From Bacteroidota bacterium (GTDB lineage: Bacteria; Bacteroidota; Bacteroidia; Chitinophagales; BACL12), in NCBI GenBank assembly GCA_016124275.1, contig WGOA01000005.1, forward strand, positions 1 through 43,091: DNA of 43,091 nucleotides, in the 5' to 3' direction. The notes beneath the pieces are model-generated. The model was not told the origin of the DNA. It ran no database searches and saw only the letters and a list, made by a program, of their open reading frames with translations. The position numbers and the translations under genes are program-made. Positions 1-7,967 of the stretch are shown here, piece after piece. The first letter of the stretch is position 1, and every line of letters begins with the position of its first letter.

Positions 1-304
1 AACAAGCTGCTAATACGCGCCAGGAATAGCTGCCTGGAACCAAAAAAGTCTCCGGTACAAAAAATTGGTCGGGTTCAGCACCAATAATGTTTCGGTTGAA
101 GGTCATTCCTCCTGGCAGATTGACGCGCAACCTCGCGGCAACGCTGCCGGGTATGCCATCCCATTCCAACAAAACCCCACTTCCCGGTGTATAGGTAGCT
201 TCCAGGTTGACGGGGGGAAATGTTGGGTCACAAGGTTGGGCAAAGGAGGCCAATGGACCGGCGAACAGGACAGCCAGCAGTGCTGGGCGATAGATGTTTT
301 TCAT
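1..304 (-). CDS. Secreted protein, N-terminal fragment, paralogue of the next FISUMP gene
   Basis: An uninterrupted frame reads from the ATG at 304-302 down to base 1 and runs off the window, so about the first 101 codons are visible. It opens with a signal peptide (MKNIYRPALLAVLFAGPLASFAQ) followed by a short Fn3-like segment. That segment matches the N-terminus of the protein at 456-1451: both share CDP, then NL..TYT.G.G, then L.WD..PGS, LP.G...NR.I.G, DQ..VP, and PG.Y..RV.AAC. The two genes are therefore tandem paralogues in the same orientation. The C-terminal half, where a FISUMP domain would lie, is outside the window, so the family assignment is inferred from the neighbour. It is probably exported to the cell surface or periplasm. 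The region 305-391 upstream shows no clear promoter. Confidence 0.75.
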   Translation of the reverse strand, partial: MKNIYRPALLAVLFAGPLASFAQPCDPTFPPVNLEATYTPGSGVLLEWDGIPGSVAARLRVNLPGGMTFNRNIIGAEPDQFFVPETFLVPGSYSWRVLAAC

Positions 305-391
305 CGTTAAACGTGATTAGCTCACCACGGAAAAAGGTAGGGTGAACAGGTCTTGAATCAAAAGGCTGTTATTAAAGAAATTTAAGTAAAA

Positions 392-432
392 CAAAAAAAA
401 ACCCAGTCTGGCCAAAGGGCCGGACTGGGTTT
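392..432 (-). terminator. Intrinsic terminator of the FISUMP gene
   Basis: A near-perfect stem of about 12 bp (ACCCAGTC / GACTGGGT outer arms, GGCC/GGCC inner arms, one mismatch, 4-nt loop) lies at 401-430. On the minus strand it is followed by a run of nine U residues (392-400). It begins 24 bases after the stop of the gene ending at 456, which is the classic Rho-independent layout. Confidence 0.9.
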
Positions 433-455
433 TGGTAAATCATGATGTTAAAGCC

Positions 456-1451
456 TTAGTCCTTCAAACAACGCACCGAAAGACCATAGGTTTCCAGGAG
501 CAAAAAGCGCCCGACTGTCGTGTTGTTGTAATAAACCTGCCGGTAGTACGGGCTGCTTCCCCCGATTTTTGTGGACGTCCACCAATCGCAGTTCAGGCTT
601 AGCGGAGCATACGATGCACCCGTAAAGTTTCGGGTGCCTGCGGGTAGGCCGGTAAATCCGCTGGAGTTTGTAGCGCCGGTATTTGGGGCGAACCAAAGAC
701 CGGTTCCGGCAGCGGTGGTGCCGGTTTGCTTCAGGCTTCCACCGGCGACGGCCGTTCCGCCCAATCCTGTGGTCAACGTCGTCCACTCCCCATCAGTAGG
801 CACGTGCCATCCCGTGGGACAAAGCCCGCGGGCATCGTTAACGGCATACCAATTGTACAGCAATCCATAGATGGCTTTGTTCGCGGCTACGCCGCTGTGA
901 ACTGCTTGTGCACCGCTGGTGGTGCTGGTCCAGGTTGCTGCGTCCAGGTTGCCTGGAATTGGGTCTCCGTTGTTGTAGGTTTCGGTAGCCAGGTTCTCCT
1001 TCATCCAGCATTGCGAACCAATACTGACTGTGTTATACACATTGCCGTCAATGTCTGTGACGGTAGCCGGGCAACCCGCTGTTCCTTTGGTAAAGGACGA
1101 AGGGGCGGAAATAGGCGTTACGCTGTACGGCGGGGTGCTGCTGCAGGCAGCCTGGACGCGCACTGTGTAGGTGCCGGGGCTTAACAAGCCGTCGGGAACG
1201 TTGTACTGGTCGCGTTCAAACCCAACAATACGGCGGTTTAGCACAGAGCCAGAAGGAAGATCAATGCGGATCTGAACCCCTATACTGCCAGGAACAGCAT
1301 CCCATTGCAGTTGAGCGCCTACCCCGGCGGTGTACGTCGAAGTCAGGTTTTGAGGGGCTGTAGAAGGATCACAAACCTGTGCCTGGACAGCGGTAGCCAG
1401 CCCGGTGCCGACCACTACGAACAGAGAAGAAAAAAGTAGCGTTGTTTTCAT
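456..1451 (-). CDS. FISUMP-domain secreted protein
   Basis: A 331-residue protein with a signal peptide (residues 1 to about 25, ending VQAQ), an Fn3-like segment (about 27-120) and a C-terminal FISUMP (Fibrobacter succinogenes major paralogous) domain at about 127-331. Landmarks of that domain are TDIDGNVYNTVSIGSQCWMK, ENLATETYNNGDPIP, YGLLYNWYAV, CPTGWHVPTDGEWTTL, DWWTST and the closing SVRCLK. This family is abundant on the surface of Bacteroidota and Fibrobacterota; its molecular role is unknown, and lectin-like or adhesin functions are only guesses. The paired cysteines (127/148 and 211/329 regions) suggest disulphides, consistent with export. I see no T9SS sorting tail. The gene is flanked by its own terminator (392-432) and by a second hairpin upstream (1491-1522), so it is probably monocistronic. 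Confidence 0.88.
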   Translation of the reverse strand: MKTTLLFSSLFVVVGTGLATAVQAQVCDPSTAPQNLTSTYTAGVGAQLQWDAVPGSIGVQIRIDLPSGSVLNRRIVGFERDQYNVPDGLLSPGTYTVRVQAACSSTPPYSVTPISAPSSFTKGTAGCPATVTDIDGNVYNTVSIGSQCWMKENLATETYNNGDPIPGNLDAATWTSTTSGAQAVHSGVAANKAIYGLLYNWYAVNDARGLCPTGWHVPTDGEWTTLTTGLGGTAVAGGSLKQTGTTAAGTGLWFAPNTGATNSSGFTGLPAGTRNFTGASYAPLSLNCDWWTSTKIGGSSPYYRQVYYNNTTVGRFLLLETYGLSVRCLKD

Positions 1452-1490
1452 GGCAAATTCCAGTTTGAGGCAATATCCGGAATTATAATG

Positions 1491-1522
1491 AAAAGAGCCG
1501 GGAATATTTCCCGGCTCTTTTC
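1491..1522 (-). terminator. Intrinsic terminator after the M43 protease gene
   Basis: A perfect 14-bp inverted repeat, AAAAGAGCCGGGAA / TTCCCGGCTCTTTT, with a 3- to 4-nt AT loop. U-rich arms occur on both strands, so it could act in either direction. It follows the stop at 1579 by about 57 bases on the minus strand. Confidence 0.8.
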
Positions 1523-1578
1523 AAGCTTCAAAGCCTCTTAAAATGAACGTATCTGGTTCATATTGAGGCACTTAATAG

Positions 1579-2877
1579 CTATTTTGAAATGACGAAACGC
1601 TGCGTGATTTCGCTGTTCATTCCCGACCATTGAAGCAAGTAAAAGCCATTGGGCAATTCGGGCAGTAGAAGGCTCACCTGTTGCCACCCGGCAGGTTGAA
1701 CCTGGCTCCAAACCTGTCGCCCGGTTGCATCAAAAATTTGCAGCATCCCTTCGGTTGCTGCTGCTTGCTCCAAGACCAACTGGATGACATTGCCCGTTAC
1801 CGGATTGGGGAACAACTGCAGGCCATTGCCAACCGCAAGGGCAGGCTCCTCAACCCCGGTATTAAAGTAACATTTGGGCGAAACCGGGATGCTGGAACGA
1901 ACGGTATTCAGAACATTCCGCATAGCCACCCCCTGGCCTTCGGTGAACATGACCATGCAGCGGTCGTCGGTATAATCCATGTAATTCTCCCAGAGGTCTA
2001 ACGAGCCACAGGTTGTTGCGGTGGGCGAAGGACAGCCAAAGTACGGACCGCTGGCAGTAGGGGTATCGCTGATGCCATCATCCACGCCACAGCCGCCATC
2101 ACCCCAGATGTGCCGCAACCCCAACCAGTGGCCCACTTCGTGGGTGGTTGTCCGGCCGAGGTTGTAGGGAGGTATGACCACCCCTTCGCGCCCGAAATAG
2201 CGGTAATTCATGACCACACCATCCAGCGCTCCGGCAACACCGGGTGGGTATGCATAGCCCAGTACACCGGATGTCGGATCGAGGTTACAGACCCACATGT
2301 TCAGGTATTGCGACCGCGGCCAGGCATCAGAGCCTCCGTACGCGGATTCTTTAACCCCGTCCCAACCTGCCGTGTCCGTATCGTTGAAGCTGGCCTTACC
2401 GGTTTGTTTGCGGATAATTCCGGTGGTGAAATTGCCGTCCGGGTCCGTTTCAGCCAGGCAGAATTGAATTTGGGTATTGGCAGCAATGCTGTTAAACGAA
2501 CTGCGCAAACTGGCGCGGTCCAGATTGGTCATGGCGTAGTCTTCATTCAGCACGTCAATCTGCGACTGGATTTGTGCATCGGAAAGGTTTTGAATGGCAG
2601 ATTTCCAAACCACATGCACCACCACAGGAATGTAGATAATGTCTTCCTGGACCCTGAGATTGCCGGCGTTTTGACGCACGTAATCTTGAACTGCCTGCTC
2701 AGCAGCCTGTACCGAAGCGCGGGTTTCCGGAGAGCGCTCGTACAATTGCTCTAGCGCGTGTTGCTGTCCGCAGCGCTGGTGATCATGGGTGGCAGACTGG
2801 GCCAGCGCGACTAAACTGCCGCTCGCGATGAGCCCGAGCGAAAGCGCGGATCGAAGGAAATTTGTCCAGGTTTTCAT
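1579..2877 (-). CDS. Secreted M43-family zinc metalloprotease with T9SS tail
   Basis: A 432-residue protein. Residues 1-26 form a signal peptide ending ALAQ. A pro-segment-like stretch follows, then the catalytic domain from about 78. The extended zinc motif HEVGHWLGLRH lies at 246-256 (three His ligands, catalytic Glu247). A Met-turn-like ENYMDYTDDRCMVMFTEGQ follows at about 295-315. This is the metzincin pattern of pappalysin-like M43B proteases (cytophagalysin/ulilysin type). The last ~75 residues (from LFPNPVTGN through GFYLLQW to the Arg/Lys-containing end) are a type A T9SS sorting domain, so the enzyme should be exported by Sec, moved across the outer membrane by T9SS and attached or released. 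The ATG at 2875-2877 directly precedes the signal peptide. The 109-bp upstream gap is purine-rich and I see no exact promoter in it. Confidence 0.92.
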   Translation of the reverse strand: MKTWTNFLRSALSLGLIASGSLVALAQSATHDHQRCGQQHALEQLYERSPETRASVQAAEQAVQDYVRQNAGNLRVQEDIIYIPVVVHVVWKSAIQNLSDAQIQSQIDVLNEDYAMTNLDRASLRSSFNSIAANTQIQFCLAETDPDGNFTTGIIRKQTGKASFNDTDTAGWDGVKESAYGGSDAWPRSQYLNMWVCNLDPTSGVLGYAYPPGVAGALDGVVMNYRYFGREGVVIPPYNLGRTTTHEVGHWLGLRHIWGDGGCGVDDGISDTPTASGPYFGCPSPTATTCGSLDLWENYMDYTDDRCMVMFTEGQGVAMRNVLNTVRSSIPVSPKCYFNTGVEEPALAVGNGLQLFPNPVTGNVIQLVLEQAAATEGMLQIFDATGRQVWSQVQPAGWQQVSLLLPELPNGFYLLQWSGMNSEITQRFVISK

Positions 2878-2986
2878 GAAAAAGAGGGTAAAAAAAGAAA
2901 AGCAGGTGGAGAATAAAGCTAATTGGCTGAACGACGAATTTACCGATTTAGTTCGGCTGCCCCAAAAATGAAGTGCCTAAGACCCG

Positions 2987-4273
2987 TTATTGGTCGCCGT
3001 TTTCGTCCCATTCTTCCTGTTCATCCGGCGCCAGAAGCCCCTCATCGGCAAGGTCGATCTCTTGGTCGTCGTAGGCTTCCGGATTCGCAAACGATGCCTT
3101 GGCTTTATCCGTGCCTCCATCGCCCGGCTGGTCGGACAAATCCTGGTCGGACAGATCCTGGTCGGCAAACTCCAGGCTGGTATCTAAGCCCAGCGCTCCG
3201 GCATAGCGGCGCCAGCGTTGGATCAGTTCCAAATGATCAGCGGGGGGATCGGCTTCAAAACGGAGCCGCTCCCCGGTTTTGGGGTGGGTGAAGCCGAGTA
3301 CGCGCGCATGCAATGCTTGTCGCGGCATGAGGGCAAAGCAGTTTTCAACAAATCGTTTGTACTTGGTAAAGACGGTGCCCTTTACGATTCGGTTGCCCCC
3401 GTACATCGGGTCGCCGAAGACCGGATGGCCGATGTGTTGCATATGCACCCTGATTTGGTGCGTCCGGCCCGTTTCCAACTTAAGGGCAACACGACTAACA
3501 TAGCCTAAATTCTCCAATACCGTATAATGAGTTACGGCATGCTTGCCCCCCTCCCCCTCGGGAAACACGGTAAACAACAGCCGTTGCCGCAAATGCCGCC
3601 CAATGTTGCCCGTCACGGTTCCGCCTGAACCCTCAAACTCGCCCCAACAAAGGGCTTCGTACAAACGCTCCGTGGTCCGTTCAGCGAACTGCCGCGAAAG
3701 CGATTCAGCGGCGTAGAGCCGTTTGGCCACCACCATCAATCCGCTGGTGTCTTTGTCCAGGCGATGCACCAGACCCAGGCGTTCAGGGTCCATTTCTTCC
3801 GCTGAAACGCCGGGGAAATGGTGCAGCAGGCCATGCACCAGGGTGCCCTGGTAATTGCCGGAACCAGGGTGCACGACTAAACCTGCGGGCTTGTTGAGCA
3901 CGAGGAGGTCTTCGTCCTCAAACAAGATGTCCAGGGCCATGGCCTCCGCCTGCATGGGCCCTTCTTCGTGAAAACGGGGCATTGAGAGCACGACCCGATC
4001 GCCGGGTTTAACCTTGTAATTGACTTTTACCGGCAGACTGTTCACCTGCAAGAGTCCGGCGTCCGCCACCTGCCGGATTCGGCTGCGGCTGATTTTCTCC
4101 ACCCTTCCGGTCAAAAACAAATCAATGCGCATGGGTTCCTGGCCGGGGTCAACGGCAAAAACCAACTCTTCAAAGCGAAGGGGTGTATCCGCTTTTTCGG
4201 TTGCTGCTGCCAATTTGATGGCGGCCGCTTTTGCCGTTTGCTCGGCCTTGGTGAGGTGTTTCTTTGCCTTCAA
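2987..4273 (-). CDS. RluD-like 23S rRNA pseudouridine synthase with long acidic tail
   Basis: A 428-residue RluA-family enzyme that isomerises specific uridines in large-subunit rRNA. An S4 RNA-binding domain lies at about 48-110 (RIDLFL..., ISRSRIRQ, VNSLPVKVNYKVKPGD). The catalytic domain at about 115-360 has HRLDKDTSGL with nucleophile Asp173, then LETGRTHQIRVH and FGDPMYGG. The start is a TTG at 4273-4271; the only later ATG (4132-4130) would truncate the start of the S4 domain, so TTG is preferred but not proven. The N-terminus is Lys-rich. After about residue 362 there is a 65-residue, very acidic extension that canonical RluD lacks. Part of it is encoded by a 15-bp tandem repeat (3126-3170). 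The gene lies 37 bp after lipB and probably belongs to the same transcript. Confidence 0.9.
   Translation of the reverse strand: MKAKKHLTKAEQTAKAAAIKLAAATEKADTPLRFEELVFAVDPGQEPMRIDLFLTGRVEKISRSRIRQVADAGLLQVNSLPVKVNYKVKPGDRVVLSMPRFHEEGPMQAEAMALDILFEDEDLLVLNKPAGLVVHPGSGNYQGTLVHGLLHHFPGVSAEEMDPERLGLVHRLDKDTSGLMVVAKRLYAAESLSRQFAERTTERLYEALCWGEFEGSGGTVTGNIGRHLRQRLLFTVFPEGEGGKHAVTHYTVLENLGYVSRVALKLETGRTHQIRVHMQHIGHPVFGDPMYGGNRIVKGTVFTKYKRFVENCFALMPRQALHARVLGFTHPKTGERLRFEADPPADHLELIQRWRRYAGALGLDTSLEFADQDLSDQDLSDQPGDGGTDKAKASFANPEAYDDQEIDLADEGLLAPDEQEEWDENGDQ
3126..3170. repeat. Three 15-bp tandem repeats inside the RluD-like gene
   Basis: Three near-identical 15-bp units (consensus TCCTGGTCGGACAAA on the plus strand) follow each other in frame and encode the minus-strand peptide motif DLSDQ repeated. 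The units differ by 1-4 bases. A length-variable microsatellite of this type would change the acidic tail by five residues per unit. Confidence 0.8.
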
Positions 4274-4310
4274 CTAACTAATGAATTTAAACCATTTAAG
4301 TCAATGGCCT

Positions 4311-5090
4311 TCAATGATTTAAAATATCCTGATTACGTGTCAAATTCACCTCAAAAAGCCTGGAAAAGATGTGCAGCCAACGCTCTCTCACCTCCTCCGT
4401 CGGCACTGGGTGGCCGAGCTCGGCCTGCAGCGAAGTAACCGCTTTGTCCGTGATGCCGCAGGGTATGATGAGCCGGAAGCGATCCAAATCGGTGTTGACG
4501 TTCAGGGCAAAGCCGTGCATGGTCACCCAACGGCTTGCGCGGATACCGATGGCGCAAATCTTGCGGGCGCGAAACGGATTGTCCGGGTCCAGCCAGACAC
4601 CCGTAGCGCCGGGAAGCCGTTCCCCCTTCAACCCGTAACCATCAAGGACCTCAATCACACAGGCTTCGATGAGCCGCAGATAACGACCAATGTCCGTAAA
4701 CAGGCAATCCAGGTCCAGAATGGGGTAACCCACCAACTGGCCAGGGCCGTGAAACGTGATGTCGCCGCCGCGGTTTATGCGAAAAAAGTCTATGCCTTCT
4801 GCAGCCAGTTTTTCCGGCGAAACGAGCAGGTTCGCTTCAGCCCCGTTGCGGCCGAGCGTGAACACCTCCGGGTGGTCGCCCAACAGCAAAAAGTGGCTGC
4901 CCTGATGATTGGGCAGGTTCAAGGCCCGGCGTTCCAGTTTAGCGGCCACAGATCGGTTAAACAGCTGTTCCTGCAAGGCCCAGGCATCGGCATAGCGGAG
5001 CCTGCCCATGTCCGCCCATTGAACGCTTTCCCTCAAGGAAGCGCCGGACAAACCGGCAGAGGACTCGCTTTTCACGACCGTTCCTCCCAT
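4311..5090 (-). CDS. lipB: Lipoyl(octanoyl) transferase
   Basis: A 259-residue enzyme that moves octanoate from octanoyl-ACP to a lipoyl domain of 2-oxoacid dehydrogenases, the first step of lipoate assembly in the cytosol. Signature residues are present: RNGAEANLL, RINRGGDITFHGPGQLVGYP (105-124), the catalytic Lys177 in RKICAIGI, WVTMHGFALNV, and catalytic Cys211 in IIPCGI. The start used is the ATG at 5090-5088, 19 bases inside the end of the upstream isomerase gene. A later ATG (codon 28) would remove the conserved first strand (VQWADMGRLRYADAW). Overlap with the upstream gene implies translational coupling. The same window also carries pdhB, one component of a lipoate-dependent complex, though in a separate transcript. 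Confidence 0.93.
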   Translation of the reverse strand: MGGTVVKSESSAGLSGASLRESVQWADMGRLRYADAWALQEQLFNRSVAAKLERRALNLPNHQGSHFLLLGDHPEVFTLGRNGAEANLLVSPEKLAAEGIDFFRINRGGDITFHGPGQLVGYPILDLDCLFTDIGRYLRLIEACVIEVLDGYGLKGERLPGATGVWLDPDNPFRARKICAIGIRASRWVTMHGFALNVNTDLDRFRLIIPCGITDKAVTSLQAELGHPVPTEEVRERWLHIFSRLFEVNLTRNQDILNH

Positions 5091-6067
5091 TTTGCCAGTT
5101 CTTCCTTGAGCCGGTCAATGACTGCAATCTCTACCGGGTCAACACGGCGCAAGGCAGCGAGCTCTACGGAGAGCCAATCGCCTAAGTGAATCCACAAAAA
5201 GGTCTGGAGCCAGGCGTCCGTGGACTGACCGGCAATTTCCAACACCTGCCTGCAATACGATTCAACGACACCGCGCGTAATCTGCGACCGGCGCGCAGTG
5301 CGCGGGTGGTCCAATGCACTGCTGAAAAACAAGACGGCCAGATCATCGCGTTGGTCTTTCCACCCCACCAACTCGTTGTGGTTGAGTTCGGGCAATACGT
5401 TCATCCAGCACAACATTTTGCCGTTCTCCTGGATCTGCTGCACCCAGCGCAAAAGGACGGCTTGCCAGGGCGATGCGGCATATAGCACCGGGGTGTGGTT
5501 GACCAAGCGGGCGGCCAATGTTTTTGCCTGGGTTCGAAGGGCCGTTTGTTGTTCCTCCAACTGGTCGGCGATGGCAAGCAGCGCTTCGCGATAAGGCGGG
5601 CACATGCCGTAGTGGCTCAGGACGTGCATTTGTTGCACCACTGAAAAGCCGAGCGTTGAGCGCGGGGGCCTTCCCCCAGGTACTGAAATATGATCAAAAC
5701 CCTGTTCGGCGGTCAATTGCGCCACTGTACCCCCCGACGAAATGCCCACAATGCGGCATTTCTGCGCCGTGGCCTGCTCCAGGACACTCAGCGTTTCCTC
5801 CGTATTGCCGGAATAAGAAGAGGCGAGCAGCAGGGTCTCCGGGCCTGCCCAGGTTGGCAGGGTGTATTCCTTCACGGTGGCCATCGGCACCGATGGCCGT
5901 GCCAATGCCGCTACCAGATCCGCACCAATGCCGCTGCCGCCCATGCCGGCAACCAAAATCTGGCGTATAGGCACAGCAGGTTTGAGGGTGGCGTTTTGTG
6001 CAATGTCCAAAGCCTGCCGGAGTTGCGCCGGAAAGGTCTGGATAAGGGCTTCCATGGAATGCGTCAT
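5072..6067 (-). CDS. Bifunctional phosphoglucose/phosphomannose isomerase family protein
   Basis: A 331-residue two-SIS-domain protein of the archaeal/bacterial PGI/PMI type, which interconverts glucose-6-P or mannose-6-P with fructose-6-P. Visible elements: the GMGGSGIGAD phosphate loop (41-50), LLASSYSGNTEET (80-92, the second SIS Ser/Thr cluster), PGGRPPRSTLG (130-140, a hallmark of this subfamily) and, in the C-terminal domain, NVLPELNHNELVGW (223-236) holding the family's conserved Glu and His. Length matches the family (300-350 residues). It is the first gene of the isomerase-lipB-rluD-like unit and overlaps lipB by 19 bases. A possible promoter lies at 6122-6130. Substrate preference cannot be read from the sequence. 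Confidence 0.9.
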   Translation of the reverse strand: MTHSMEALIQTFPAQLRQALDIAQNATLKPAVPIRQILVAGMGGSGIGADLVAALARPSVPMATVKEYTLPTWAGPETLLLASSYSGNTEETLSVLEQATAQKCRIVGISSGGTVAQLTAEQGFDHISVPGGRPPRSTLGFSVVQQMHVLSHYGMCPPYREALLAIADQLEEQQTALRTQAKTLAARLVNHTPVLYAASPWQAVLLRWVQQIQENGKMLCWMNVLPELNHNELVGWKDQRDDLAVLFFSSALDHPRTARRSQITRGVVESYCRQVLEIAGQSTDAWLQTFLWIHLGDWLSVELAALRRVDPVEIAVIDRLKEELAKWEERS

Positions 6068-6121
6068 GGTGAAAGTCTGGGCAAAAGCGCTGCTGCCAGG
6101 TATAAAACGGGTTTATCGGCG

Positions 6122-6130
6122 CAAAGGTTA
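6122..6130 (-). promoter_or_regulatory. Possible -7 element for the isomerase-lipB-rluD unit
   Basis: The minus strand reads TAACCTTTG, the Bacteroidota -7 consensus TAnnTTTG with one extra spacer base, 55 bases before the ATG at 6067. I see no convincing -33 TTTG. Confidence 0.4.
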
Positions 6131-6199
6131 TGAACAATCCAGTAGTTCGAAGGGCTTCATTGCCTTGAACAGCGGGTGCTGGCACCATCTTGCCCGGTC

Positions 6200-6670
6200 A
6201 TGAAGAACCGCGAGCAAAGAAACGACAATCTGCCCAAGAGGGGGCGCACGTTGAAGCCTGGGCCAGAGCCCATCGAGCCAACATCGGAGCACACGCCCGC
6301 CCAAAAACGCGCTGGGTTGGGCAAACGGGGTGAACTGGTTGCCGCCAACTGGCTACAACGGCAGGGTTACCGCATTTTAGCGCGCAACTGGCGTTATGGC
6401 CGGCTTGAATTGGATTTGGTTGCGCAGCTTGGCGAAACGCTGGTGGTGGTTGAAGTAAAAACCAGGAGGGAATCCGGCACGGATCCACCCAGCCGACCGG
6501 AAGAAGCGGTAAATCCCGGCAAGCAGCGCAAGTTGGGACAGGCGGGTATGGTCTTCCTGGGATCAAGGCCTGATTGCCAGAGCGTTCGGTTTGACGTCAT
6601 TGCCATTCGGGTTCGCGGCAACCGATGCCGGTTGTACCACCAACAAGACGCTTTCTTTCCAGGACTTTGA
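6200..6670 (+). CDS. YraN/UPF0102 family nuclease-like protein
   Basis: About 156 residues from the ATG at 6200. The C-terminal ~120 residues are a UPF0102 (YraN) domain with the restriction-endonuclease-like core: [42 protein letters not shown] and, later, KQRKLGQAG. The Asp-x-Val and Glu-Val-Lys residues form the presumed PD-(D/E)xK metal site. The usual GEIDLI strand reads RLELDLV here, so the first acidic residue of the typical motif is shifted or replaced. The first ~40 residues are a polar, Pro-rich extension absent from short homologues. Its in vivo substrate is not established. It lies divergently from the isomerase gene; the downstream prfB appears to have its own promoter. Confidence 0.88.
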   Translation: MKNREQRNDNLPKRGRTLKPGPEPIEPTSEHTPAQKRAGLGKRGELVAANWLQRQGYRILARNWRYGRLELDLVAQLGETLVVVEVKTRRESGTDPPSRPEEAVNPGKQRKLGQAGMVFLGSRPDCQSVRFDVIAIRVRGNRCRLYHQQDAFFPGL

Positions 6671-6709
6671 GCGGGCCGTTCTCAGGCACGGGAACAAACG
6701 TTCGAGGCT

Positions 6710-6717
6710 TATCTTTG
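6710..6717 (+). promoter_or_regulatory. Promoter -7 element of prfB
   Basis: TATCTTTG, an exact TAnnTTTG match followed by C as is common in Bacteroidota, lies 72 bases before the proposed TTG start at 6789 and 40 bases after the yraN stop. It shows that the open frame upstream of 6789 is probably leader rather than coding sequence. No clear -33 TTTG. Confidence 0.6.
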
Positions 6718-6788
6718 CGGCTGCGGCAAAAAGCCCGGTTCGCAAAGAGCATCCTTGCTCAGCGCGGCGCGGGCCTTTCCCCCGGTAT

Positions 6789-7892
6789 TTGATCCACAAA
6801 ACGCAGCATCCCCTGGCTACCGAAACGCAAAAACACCTGGCCGAAAAACTGGCAACCCTCAGGCAGTACCTGAACATTGACCAGCGCCTGCACCGCATTG
6901 AAGAAGGCGATGCCGTAAGTTCTCAGCCTGGCTTTTGGGACGATCCCCGGAAGGCCGAGGAAATTATGCGCGCACTCAAGATTGAAAAGAACTGGGTAGC
7001 GGAGTACCGCAAGGCAGAAGCTGCTGTCCAGGAACTTGAGATTCTCCAGGAGTTTGTGGCGGAAGGCGAGGCCAGCGCGCAGGACTTAACCGAAGCCGAA
7101 GGCCAGGCCGAAGACGTCATGGCTGGTTTGGAAATGAAGAGTACGCTCAGCGAGGAGCAAGATTCGCTGAACGCTATTCTGATGATTAACTCCGGGGCTG
7201 GCGGAACGGAAAGCTGCGATTGGGCAGATATTCTGCTGCGCATGTACCGCATGTATGCCGAAAAGCAGGGCTTTACCGTTCGCGAGTTGGACTACCAGCC
7301 GGGCGATGTGGCGGGCATCCGCTCCGCTTCTTTAGAAATCAAAGGGGAATTTGCCTACGGCTACCTCAAGTGCGAAAACGGGGTACACCGCCTGGTGCGG
7401 ATTTCCCCGTTTGACTCCAGCGCGCGCCGGCATACGTCGTTTGCGTCCGTCTTTGTTTATCCCGAAGTGGACGACAGCATCGAAATCGTCATCAGCCCCG
7501 CTGATCTGGAATGGGACACCTTCCGCGCCAGCGGTGCAGGGGGACAGAACGTGAACAAAGTGGAGACCGCAGTGCGCGTTCGGCACTTGCCATCCGGAAT
7601 CGTCGTAGAGTGTCAGGAAGGGCGCTCCCAGCATGGCAACCGCGAAACCGCACTAAAAATGCTGAAGTCCCGGCTCTACGATATGGAGTTGCGCAAGCAG
7701 CAAGACGAGCGGGACAAAACGGAGGCCACCAAAAAGAAAATTGAGTGGGGATCACAAATCCGCAACTACGTTTTGCACCCCTACAAACTCATCAAGGACG
7801 TGCGGACGGGACACGAAACCAGCAACGTTCAGGCCGTGTTGGACGGGGAACTGCACGAGTTTATCAAGGCGTGGCTGTTAATGCCCGATTGA
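6789..7892 (+). CDS. prfB: Peptide chain release factor 2, single-frame
   Basis: About 367 residues. RF2 recognises UGA and UAA stop codons and triggers peptide release. The SPF tripeptide for stop recognition appears in [18 protein letters not shown], and the catalytic GGQ in [14 protein letters not shown]. The open frame extends back to an ATG at 6591 inside yraN, but that would add 66 unrelated residues. A TTG at 6789 gives an N-terminus ([14 protein letters not shown]...) that places LRQYLN within three residues of E. coli LRGYLD, and an exact -7 box sits at 6710. At the position where most prfB genes carry CTT TGA C, this gene has CTG AAC, so it needs no programmed frameshift. The upstream AGG of the ancestral internal Shine-Dalgarno survives. 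Downstream 7893-7967 holds no clear terminator. Confidence 0.93.
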   Translation: MIHKTQHPLATETQKHLAEKLATLRQYLNIDQRLHRIEEGDAVSSQPGFWDDPRKAEEIMRALKIEKNWVAEYRKAEAAVQELEILQEFVAEGEASAQDLTEAEGQAEDVMAGLEMKSTLSEEQDSLNAILMINSGAGGTESCDWADILLRMYRMYAEKQGFTVRELDYQPGDVAGIRSASLEIKGEFAYGYLKCENGVHRLVRISPFDSSARRHTSFASVFVYPEVDDSIEIVISPADLEWDTFRASGAGGQNVNKVETAVRVRHLPSGIVVECQEGRSQHGNRETALKMLKSRLYDMELRKQQDERDKTEATKKKIEWGSQIRNYVLHPYKLIKDVRTGHETSNVQAVLDGELHEFIKAWLLMPD

Positions 7893-7967
7893 GCTCCGGC
7901 CAAGTTTTTTGAGCCCACTAAGCTTTTTTAGGCGAGGCCGGATCAACCCGCTCACTGCTTGTCGTTC

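Noticed and set aside
448-786. Long open frames antisense or out of frame to the FISUMP gene and to many other genes
   Set aside because: They overlap genes with clear family signatures, have low-complexity Arg/Pro-rich translations and no motifs, as expected for shadows in GC-rich DNA.
7893-7950. TCCGGCC ... GGCCGGA inverted repeat after prfB as a terminator
   Set aside because: The loop of over 30 bases and scattered T runs do not form a normal terminator.
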